Shown in pieces: positions 1 through 5,584 of a stretch of DNA of 36,792 bases (the stretch's first letter is position 1; every line of letters begins with the position of its first letter). Source of the stretch: Candidatus Ornithomonoglobus merdipullorum (GTDB lineage: Bacteria > Bacillota > Clostridia > UBA1381). The DNA lies in NCBI GenBank assembly GCA_018714695.1, contig DVNB01000075.1, positions 1-36,792 of the forward strand. The letters are read 5' to 3'. The position numbers and the translations under genes were made by a program. The notes under the pieces were generated by a model. That model saw only the letters and a list, made by a program, of their open reading frames with translations. It searched no databases and was not told where the DNA came from.

Positions 1-128
1 CAAGAGCTTTGCTACTCCGCTTCCTCCCCCTCTAACATTGCTGTTAGAGGCTTGCGGTTCACTACGCTTGGCGGTAAATACCCGCGATTGGACTTTCACC
101 AACTAGATATGTGCCATGCCCGACACAC
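1..128 (-). mobile_element. Group IIC intron, 5' end (partial, runs off left edge)
   Basis: Read on the minus strand, position 128 starts GTGTGTCGGGCATGG, followed by GGTGAAAGTCC (about 97-87) and then GAGGAAGCGGA and GCAAAGC. From memory these match the order of conserved 5' and domain I segments of bacterial group IIC introns such as the Oceanobacillus iheyensis ribozyme (GUGUG start, GGUGA-AGUCC, GGAAGCGGA, GCAAA). The 9-bp hairpin at 29-50 fits a domain I stem. The element sits 7 nt beyond the base of a terminator-like stem (136-161), the usual target of class C introns. The reverse transcriptase ORF and domains V/VI would lie left of the window. The ribozyme type is a recognition call made without alignment. 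Confidence 0.82.
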
Positions 129-135
129 AAGCAGA

Positions 136-161
136 AAGCAGCGGCACATGCTCCGCTGCTT
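136..161 (-). terminator. Terminator of the histidine kinase operon (intron target)
   Basis: A perfect 9-bp inverted repeat (AAGCAGCGG / CCGCTGCTT) with an 8-nt loop lies 52 nt past the kinase stop codon. On the minus strand it is followed by TTTCTGCTT, a weak U-tract, and then by the intron 5' end. The position suggests the operon terminator was the intron's insertion target and its U-tract was partly separated by the insertion. Confidence 0.55.
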
Positions 162-213
162 ACTACAGGAATCGTTATATACAAAAATTGGTGAATTGCT
201 TGTTTATATATCC

Positions 214-1506
214 TTACTCGTCTTCCTCCACAGTTTCGAGACAGACGTAAAACAGCTTGTCGCTGCAGTTGAAGGCTATGTCCATGTTCTTTCTCCTCGC
301 GATCACACGGCTCACATAGTAGAGTCCAAGACCGCTTTGATTCTTTGTCGAATAATCCTTGCTCATTATCCGGCTCATATCCGGCTTTTCGTCTATGCTG
401 TTCGATATTATCACTCTCTGCTTTTCGCTGTCGGTGAAAAGCTCAAGCGCGATATATTTCTCCTTCAATGCTGCCGCCGATTCTATGGCATTGTCAAGCA
501 AAGCTCCGACGGCGTTCAGCATATTCATGCTTTCGAATGCGTCGAACCGCTCACCCTCTACCCTCAGCTCCGCCGCGATCCCGCGCTTTCTTGCCTCCAG
601 CGTTTTGAGCATGATAAGGTTTCTGAAACCGGCATCGCTTATATTCAGCGCGTTTCTGAACTGCCCGCTGCTGTAGATGTCATCCATCTCGTTATAGAGC
701 TCATCTATCCGCTCCGAAAGCTTATCATAATCGCCCGTGTCGCAGTATCCCTTTATCGCGATCAGCGTATTCTTATAATTATGCCTGAACACACGAGTCC
801 CGTCGTGCATCTCCTCAAGTATCCTTTGCTGCTCCGTTATTATCCTGTTCTTTCTCTCCTCGCTCGCGCTCTTTATGAACCCCATCGCCGCTATCGCCGC
901 CGCAAGATATGTGACTGCTGTTATTGCGAGAAACAGTCCGTATGTCTTCGGGTTCATGTCCTCCCCTTTTAAAAGACTGTATTCAAACTCAAGCTGAACA
1001 TATGTAGCCAAAAATATCGAAGTCGCTGCAAGAATTGTGAGTGTTTTCGTCTCTCTGTCTGTTTTTTCCGCATTTACAAGCCTTATCAGAAGCTTTTTTA
1101 TGCCGCAGGCGGCAGCGGTAAATACCTGCATGCTTACAGTGTTTATTATAAAGCAAGTTATCGGTGTGTACTCAAATACATTGTATACAAGCATTATATC
1201 CACAGTCTCCGCCGCTGAAAGTATCACAACATATACACTGAATATCATTACGCTTTTTTGCAGCTTTTTCAGCTTCAGCAATATCAATACAAAAATATAT
1301 ACCGTGATAACACCTGTCCTATACTCTACCATGCTGTCATCAAACACCATGAACATAGCAGTAAAGAGCCCGCTTATGCTCGCTATGTAAAATACCACCG
1401 CAGGCGCCGACAGCTTTACGTCAAACACGTATTTTAAAAGCACCACAAGGCTGACCGCCCACGAGATACCCACCAGTACGGACGAAAGCGTATATTCAAT
1501 ATCCAT
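214..1506 (-). CDS. AgrC-like GHKL sensor histidine kinase
   Basis: The 430-aa protein has a hydrophobic N-terminal half (about residues 1-215, six or seven membrane segments) and a cytoplasmic kinase half. The phosphoacceptor His is probably H242 in FRHNYKN. The ATP-binding GHKL domain shows an N box (LLDNAIE, N339) and a G box (GLGLYY, 392-397). This is the architecture of AgrC/ComD/VirS-type peptide-sensing kinases. Start: ATG at 1506 has GAGGTG five bases upstream. A longer in-frame reading would extend into the regulator gene and is unlikely. ATG overlaps the regulator stop (TAATG), implying translational coupling. No AgrB or AgrD-like gene is visible nearby, so the ligand is unknown. 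Confidence 0.9.
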   Translation of the reverse strand: MDIEYTLSSVLVGISWAVSLVVLLKYVFDVKLSAPAVVFYIASISGLFTAMFMVFDDSMVEYRTGVITVYIFVLILLKLKKLQKSVMIFSVYVVILSAAETVDIMLVYNVFEYTPITCFIINTVSMQVFTAAACGIKKLLIRLVNAEKTDRETKTLTILAATSIFLATYVQLEFEYSLLKGEDMNPKTYGLFLAITAVTYLAAAIAAMGFIKSASEERKNRIITEQQRILEEMHDGTRVFRHNYKNTLIAIKGYCDTGDYDKLSERIDELYNEMDDIYSSGQFRNALNISDAGFRNLIMLKTLEARKRGIAAELRVEGERFDAFESMNMLNAVGALLDNAIESAAALKEKYIALELFTDSEKQRVIISNSIDEKPDMSRIMSKDYSTKNQSGLGLYYVSRVIARRKNMDIAFNCSDKLFYVCLETVEEDE

Positions 1507-2204
1507 TATTTCACCTCTGATCTGCCAAGCACATCGCGGTACAGCCTTGCCCTGTCCCTGGAGCAATAGACTGCTGTACCGTCCTTCATATGTATCAATC
1601 GCTTTTCCGGCTCATAAGCACGCACCTTTTCTATATTTACGGCTGTACCCTTGTCAACTACAAGAAATTTCTCGTCAAGCATTTCCAAGACCTTTGAAAA
1701 CGATTGACGCACCTGAAAAAACGAATTCTCCGTAAACACTGATGTCTTTCTGTCATCTTTTTTTACATATAAAATGTCATTTACACAAACATCAAAATGC
1801 CTTGCGCCGCTTTTAAGGTTGATCACCCTGCCGCCGCTTCCCACGATGAGGCTCAAAAATGCATAAAGCTTCTCCTTCTCACTGCCGTTTATCGGCTTTA
1901 TAAGAAACTCGGACGGACGAATCAGTCCCGCAAGCGAATCTCTGAGCTTTTCATCATGAGACGTTATAAATACTATATGCGCCGCAGCGCTCTCTGTGCG
2001 TATCCTACGCGCCAGTCTTATTCCCGCGTCTTCATCTCCGCCGTCGTCTATATCCAGAAAAAACACATCATCGTCTTTGACTGTCTTAACGGCCTTGTTG
2101 TCAAAGCCGCACAGTATCGTCTCCGCCGCGACCGGTGCATCTTTTAAAAGTATACTCATTCTGTCCAAGAAAAATCTGTCATCGTCCACAACGATATATC
2201 TCAT
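1506..2204 (-). CDS. LytTR-family response regulator (AgrA-like)
   Basis: The 232-aa protein has an N-terminal receiver domain (acidic D7/D8, phosphoacceptor D51 in FFLDID, T81/S82, K103) and a C-terminal LytTR DNA-binding domain (about 130-228). LytTR regulators bind short direct repeats about two helical turns apart. It is cotranscribed with the following kinase, sharing one base (TAATG). The ATG at 2204 is preceded by AAGGGG at good spacing. A strong promoter and a pair of 20-bp-spaced repeats lie upstream, suggesting autoregulation. The targets beyond this operon cannot be told from the window. Confidence 0.92.
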   Translation of the reverse strand: MRYIVVDDDRFFLDRMSILLKDAPVAAETILCGFDNKAVKTVKDDDVFFLDIDDGGDEDAGIRLARRIRTESAAAHIVFITSHDEKLRDSLAGLIRPSEFLIKPINGSEKEKLYAFLSLIVGSGGRVINLKSGARHFDVCVNDILYVKKDDRKTSVFTENSFFQVRQSFSKVLEMLDEKFLVVDKGTAVNIEKVRAYEPEKRLIHMKDGTAVYCSRDRARLYRDVLGRSEVK

Positions 2205-2232
2205 ACACCATTCCCCTTTTCTTTCAAATTAA

Positions 2233-2261
2233 ATTATAGCTGATCTTTTGCGAATTTTCAA
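2233..2261 (-). promoter_or_regulatory. Promoter of the LytTR regulator-kinase operon
   Basis: On the minus strand TTGAAA (2261-2256), a 17-bp spacer and TATAAT (2238-2233) form a near-consensus sigma-A promoter, with transcription expected from about 2226, some 22 nt before the regulator ATG. Confidence 0.8.
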
Positions 2262-2267
2262 TAAAAT

Positions 2268-2302
2268 GTGCAGAATCCGTAATTTTTGTGCAAAATCCGT
2301 AA
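2268..2302 (-). promoter_or_regulatory. Direct-repeat operator, probable LytTR binding site
   Basis: Two 15-bp direct repeats, GTGCARAATCCGTAA at 2268-2282 and 2288-2302, differ at one base and repeat with a 20-bp period. They end 6 bp upstream of the -35 box of the regulator operon. AgrA/LytTR-type activators bind such in-phase repeats next to the -35 element. Binding by this particular regulator is inferred. Confidence 0.6.
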
Positions 2303-2430
2303 CTGATTCTTTTCACAATACATCACGCTCCCAATATATCATAGATATATTCTACCATAAATGTGAACAATATTCAATATGGTCTTGAATATACAAACAC
2401 ATTCCCGATTCCAAAACATTTATTTCTCCA

Positions 2431-2459
2431 TTGACATTTTCCTTTAAAAATGTTAGTAT
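2431..2459 (+). promoter_or_regulatory. Promoter of the AIM24-family gene
   Basis: TTGACA (2431-2436), 17-bp spacer, TAGTAT (2454-2459) with an extended TGT just upstream. This is the only strong forward promoter seen before the 2521-5183 gene run. The rest of the 316-nt intergenic space holds the divergent regulator promoter and its repeats. Confidence 0.75.
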
Positions 2460-2520
2460 AGTATTATGGATCAATACTGCGCTTAGATCGCGCATCACTT
2501 CAGATAAAGGAGGCATTTAT

Positions 2521-3198
2521 ATGCGATATGAAATAAAAGGCGGAAGCTTTCCCGTTGTTACATGTTATCTCGAAAACGGCGAATCGATGATAACGGAAAG
2601 CGGCTCTATGGTATGGCAGACGCCAAATGTAAAAATGGAAACACATGGCGGCGGCATAGGCAAAATGTTTTCAAAAGCTCTTTCGGGCGAATCTATATTC
2701 CAGAACACATTCACAGCAAACGGAGCCGGCATGGTCACATTCGGTTCAAGCTTTCCGGGAAAGATACTCCTTCTCGAAATAGGGCACGGAAAGGAAATGA
2801 TCCTTCAAAAAGGCTCGTTTCTCGCTGCGGAAGCCGGTGTGGAGCTGAGCATTCATTTCAATAAAAAGCTCGGCGCAGGCTTTTTCGGCGGCGAAGGCTT
2901 TATAATGCAGAGGCTTTCCGGCAGAGGTATTGCATTTGCTGAAATAGACGGAGAATTAGTAGAATATGATCTTGCCGCCGGTGAAACGCTGATCGTTGAC
3001 ACCGGAAACGTTGCCGGCTTTGAGATAGGTGTTTCTATGGAGATAAAGCAGGTACCGGGGCTCAAAAACAAGCTTCTCGGAGGCGAGGGCTTCTTTAATA
3101 CCGTGCTCACAGGTCCCGGAAAGGTATGGCTCCAGACTATGCCGATATCGAACGTTGCAAGAGCAATAAGCAGATTCATCCCGGCAAAGACTCAATAA
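2521..3198 (+). CDS. AIM24 / TIGR00266 family protein
   Basis: The 225-aa protein begins MRYEIKGGSFPVVTCYLENGE and carries the GGEGFIMQRLSGRG and GGEGFFNTVLTGPGKV repeats typical of the AIM24 (TIGR00266) family, a soluble beta-rich fold. The biochemical role of bacterial members is not established; the yeast namesake affects mitochondrial inner-membrane organisation. Start: ATG at 2521 has AAAGGAGG nine bases upstream; an upstream in-frame ATG lies in the promoter and is not credible. It has its own promoter and is followed by a hairpin (3207-3236) before azlC, so it is either monocistronic or the leaky first gene of a longer operon. Confidence 0.88.
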   Translation: MRYEIKGGSFPVVTCYLENGESMITESGSMVWQTPNVKMETHGGGIGKMFSKALSGESIFQNTFTANGAGMVTFGSSFPGKILLLEIGHGKEMILQKGSFLAAEAGVELSIHFNKKLGAGFFGGEGFIMQRLSGRGIAFAEIDGELVEYDLAAGETLIVDTGNVAGFEIGVSMEIKQVPGLKNKLLGGEGFFNTVLTGPGKVWLQTMPISNVARAISRFIPAKTQ

Positions 3199-3206
3199 GA
3201 GCATAT

Positions 3207-3240
3207 GCCGATACCGTGCGGCGGTATCGGCTTTTATATT
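3207..3240 (+). terminator. Hairpin after the AIM24 gene (terminator or attenuator)
   Basis: A perfect 10-bp stem (GCCGATACCG / CGGTATCGGC) with a 5-nt loop is followed by TTTTATATTT. It looks intrinsic. Only about 25 nt separate it from the azlC start, leaving no room for a normal promoter, so partial read-through is likely. Confidence 0.7.
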
Positions 3241-3263
3241 TAATCTATCGAAAGGTTTTTACA

Positions 3264-3971
3264 ATGAAAAAGACACTGTTTCTAACGGGGCTCAGAGACG
3301 GGATCCCTATCGCGGCGGGGTATTTCGCGGTTTCGTTCTCATTCGGCATAGCGGCAGTTGCAGCAGGACTCGCGCCGTTCGAGGCGCTGCTCATATCTAT
3401 GACTAACCTTACATCGGCGGGTCAATTCGCAGCGATAGGCATAATAGCAGGCGGCGGCTCGTATATTGAAATGGCGATGACGCAGTTTGTCATAAATCTG
3501 CGCTATGCGCTCATGAGTCTGTCTCTGTCACAAAAGCTCGACAGATCATTTTCGCGGCTTCACTCACTTATCCTCGGGCATTCCGTAACGGACGAGATAT
3601 TTGCTGTGGCTATGAGCCGTTCCGGAAGACTTCGGCCGATATATTTTCTCGGTCTCGCGGCTCTGCCTTACATAGGCTGGTCCGGCGGCACGGCGGCAGG
3701 CGCGTTTTTGGGCGCGCTGATGCCCGAAACACTGACCGCTGCGCTCTCTGTCTCACTATACGGAATGTTTATAGCAATAATAGTTCCAGCGGCAAAGAAA
3801 GAACGCCCTGTGCTGATAGTAACTCTTATATCCATCGCGGCAAGCTTTGCGATATACTATATTCCGGCACTCGATTTCATAAGCAGCGGCTTTTCGATAA
3901 TAATATGCGCCGTTATCGCATCGGCAATAGGCGCGCTGCTTTTTCCCGCCGATGAGGAGGGGAAAGTATGA
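3264..3971 (+). CDS. azlC: AzlC-family branched-chain amino acid exporter subunit
   Basis: The 235-aa membrane protein has the AzlC family pattern: an N-terminal GLRDGIPIAAGYFAVSFSFG segment, NLTSAGQFA, and FVINLRYALMSLSLS, with about six hydrophobic segments. AzlC works with small AzlD partners in export of branched-chain amino acids or analogues. ATG at 3264 gives the family N-terminus; GAAAGG lies about 9 nt upstream. Its TGA overlaps the ATG of azlD (ATGA), so the pair is translationally coupled. Substrate specificity cannot be read from the sequence. Confidence 0.92.
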   Translation: MKKTLFLTGLRDGIPIAAGYFAVSFSFGIAAVAAGLAPFEALLISMTNLTSAGQFAAIGIIAGGGSYIEMAMTQFVINLRYALMSLSLSQKLDRSFSRLHSLILGHSVTDEIFAVAMSRSGRLRPIYFLGLAALPYIGWSGGTAAGAFLGALMPETLTAALSVSLYGMFIAIIVPAAKKERPVLIVTLISIAASFAIYYIPALDFISSGFSIIICAVIASAIGALLFPADEEGKV

Positions 3972-4279
3972 ACGGAAGCTTTATAATATATCTCTTGGTA
4001 ATGTTCGCGGTAACGTATCTTATACGTGTGCTCCCGCTTACGATAATACGCGGACGGATAAAAAACAGGTATATACGTTCATTTTTGGCATATATACCTT
4101 ATACCGTGCTCGGCGCAATGACGTTCCCGGCGATCTTCTACGCCGTTGACAACATCGCCGCAGCCGCAGCAGGAGCCGCCGCGGCGCTGGCTGCCGCATT
4201 TTTCGGACGCGGTCTCTGTACCGTTGCGGCATGCGCAAGCGCAGCGGTCTACATAGTAATGATCATAATGGGAGGATGA
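3968..4279 (+). CDS. azlD: AzlD-family small transporter subunit
   Basis: The 103-aa protein has three or four hydrophobic helices and the AzlD signature TYLIRVLPLTI near the N-terminus, with FLAYIPYTVLGAMTFPAIF in the middle and an alanine-rich helix (about 62-80). It pairs with the AzlC encoded immediately upstream (4-nt ATGA overlap). The next gene starts 2 nt after its stop. Confidence 0.9.
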   Translation: MNGSFIIYLLVMFAVTYLIRVLPLTIIRGRIKNRYIRSFLAYIPYTVLGAMTFPAIFYAVDNIAAAAAGAAAALAAAFFGRGLCTVAACASAAVYIVMIIMGG

Positions 4280-4281
4280 CT

Positions 4282-4605
4282 ATGGCAAAACGATACGCAT
4301 TCGTAAAAGAAAAGCAATGCGCGGCATGCGGCGCATGTGAGAATGCGTGCCCACGCGGCGCGATAGCGGTATACCGCGGCTGCTTTGCGGCAGTTGATGT
4401 TTCCCTGTGTGTTGGATGCGGGCTATGTGAAAAGGTATGCCCCGCCAACGCCGTACTGATACGCGACCGCAAAGACGAACAACTCGGCATGGAATGCAGT
4501 CTTGAGGACAAGACGAATGGCGCCTGCCCGATGTGCAGCGCACTGGCAACAAACGTGCCGTATACACCGTCAATACCGCTGCCTTCGAGGAGGAAAAAGC
4601 AATGA
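4282..4605 (+). CDS. Ferredoxin-like protein with two [4Fe-4S] clusters
   Basis: The 107-aa protein has two CxxCxxCxxxCP motifs, C13-C16-C19-C23 and C43-C46-C49-C53, each expected to bind a [4Fe-4S] cluster, as in 8Fe dicluster ferredoxins. After the fold there is an extra tail with C72, C82 and C85 that ordinary ferredoxins lack. Start: ATG at 4282 has GGGAGG six bases upstream; an ATG at 4276 is too close to it. The gene starts 2 nt after azlD and its TGA overlaps the ATG of a membrane iron-sulfur protein, so it is probably the soluble electron partner of that protein. Confidence 0.88.
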   Translation: MAKRYAFVKEKQCAACGACENACPRGAIAVYRGCFAAVDVSLCVGCGLCEKVCPANAVLIRDRKDEQLGMECSLEDKTNGACPMCSALATNVPYTPSIPLPSRRKKQ

Positions 4606-5183
4606 GAGCAAAGAAAAAACATTGGTACGATTATTTATGGATATGGTCGATCCTGTTTTTTGCACTGGGATTCTTCAATATCATGTTCGCATGGCTCGGC
4701 ATGCTCGATTTTCTCATACCGCTTATAATAGCGATATTCGGAGGCAACAAGTGGTTCTGCAACCACCTATGCGGCAGAGGACAGCTGTTCGCTCTGCTCG
4801 GCAATAAACTGAGCCGCAAGAAACCAACACCGAATTGGCTTGCCTCGCGCACATTCCGGTACATATTTCTGACATTCTTTATGCTGATGTTTATAAATAT
4901 CATATTTCAGACATATCTGGTAGCATCCGGCGGCAGCGGGCTCAGAGAGTCAATAAAACTGCTCTGGACGATACGCGTTCCATGGGGATGGACGTATTCA
5001 CCCGGTATATTCCCCGATTGGGCGGCACAGTTCGCATTCGGCTTCTATGGACTTATGCTCACCTCGGCAATAATAGGCCTTGTTGTGATGGCTTTATATA
5101 AGCCGCGCTCGTGGTGCGCATTCTGTCCGATGGGCACAATGACACAATCGATATGCAAATTAAGGAACAGAAAACATAAATGA
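4602..5183 (+). CDS. Membrane 4Fe-4S binding protein (NapH/NosR/RnfB-like half)
   Basis: The 193-aa protein has about four membrane helices (roughly 12-48, 86-107, 141-166) and two cysteine motifs facing the same side: CNHLCGRG (C53, C57) and WCAFCPMGTMTQ (C172, C175). Paired motifs of this kind occur in NapH/NosR-type membrane electron carriers, although this protein is shorter and lacks the C-terminal ferredoxin domain. The ferredoxin just upstream (4-nt overlap) may supply that part in trans. The start ATG at 4602 is preceded by GAGGAGG. Family placement is fairly sure; the redox partner and substrate are unknown. Confidence 0.8.
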   Translation: MRAKKKHWYDYLWIWSILFFALGFFNIMFAWLGMLDFLIPLIIAIFGGNKWFCNHLCGRGQLFALLGNKLSRKKPTPNWLASRTFRYIFLTFFMLMFINIIFQTYLVASGGSGLRESIKLLWTIRVPWGWTYSPGIFPDWAAQFAFGFYGLMLTSAIIGLVVMALYKPRSWCAFCPMGTMTQSICKLRNRKHK

Positions 5184-5476
5184 TCATGAATCATACATTT
5201 CTCGATCACCCATATAAAACAAAGACGCACTCACATCGTGGAGGTTACAATGCTGCCGGCGGCTATGGGTATTATGCAGCAGTAGCAGCCGTCACATGCT
5301 CCGCTGAGGACGGAACTGGGCCATGCGGACTGAGGACGAAATTGAATTAAAGCAGTGTGCCGGCTCAATCTGACGGAGAAAAAATATTTTTCCCAACCTG
5401 ACCGGCCCTGCTGCGTGTAATAATATGTACACAATGACAGACAAGACTCGCTGCACATAAAATGGCAGCGAATATG
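5184..5476 (+). other. Intergenic stretch without recognised gene
   Basis: Nothing of known family is seen. It contains a 15-bp imperfect direct repeat, CTGAGGACGRAAYTG at 5304-5318 and 5330-5344 (26-bp period), and an 11-codon ORF at 5250-5285 with a good Shine-Dalgarno (GTGGAGG). No match to a known metal riboswitch could be recognised by eye. Confidence 0.4.
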
Positions 5477-5505
5477 TTGACTTTACGAAAAATGTCTGCT
5501 ATAAT
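5477..5505 (+). promoter_or_regulatory. Promoter of the P-type ATPase gene
   Basis: TTGACT (5477-5482), 17-bp spacer, TATAAT (5500-5505) with TGC directly upstream of the -10. The start site near 5512 gives a leader of about 70 nt. Confidence 0.8.
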
Positions 5506-5584
5506 AGTATAGCCGATAACTGGTATTATATAAAGCTGTCCGAATGATAGCTTTTGATAATAAAAACTAAAAGGAGTTTTAATA

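Noticed and set aside
29-50. Perfect hairpin near the left edge as a terminator
   Set aside because: It falls within the group II intron domain I and has no T-run, so it is better explained as ribozyme structure.
52-972. Long plus-strand ORF (306 codons) over the kinase gene
   Set aside because: It lies antisense to a convincing histidine kinase, starts inside the intron, and has no family features or ribosome site.
5250-5285. 11-codon ORF with good Shine-Dalgarno
   Set aside because: Too short to support as a gene without conservation data; mentioned only as part of the intergenic region.
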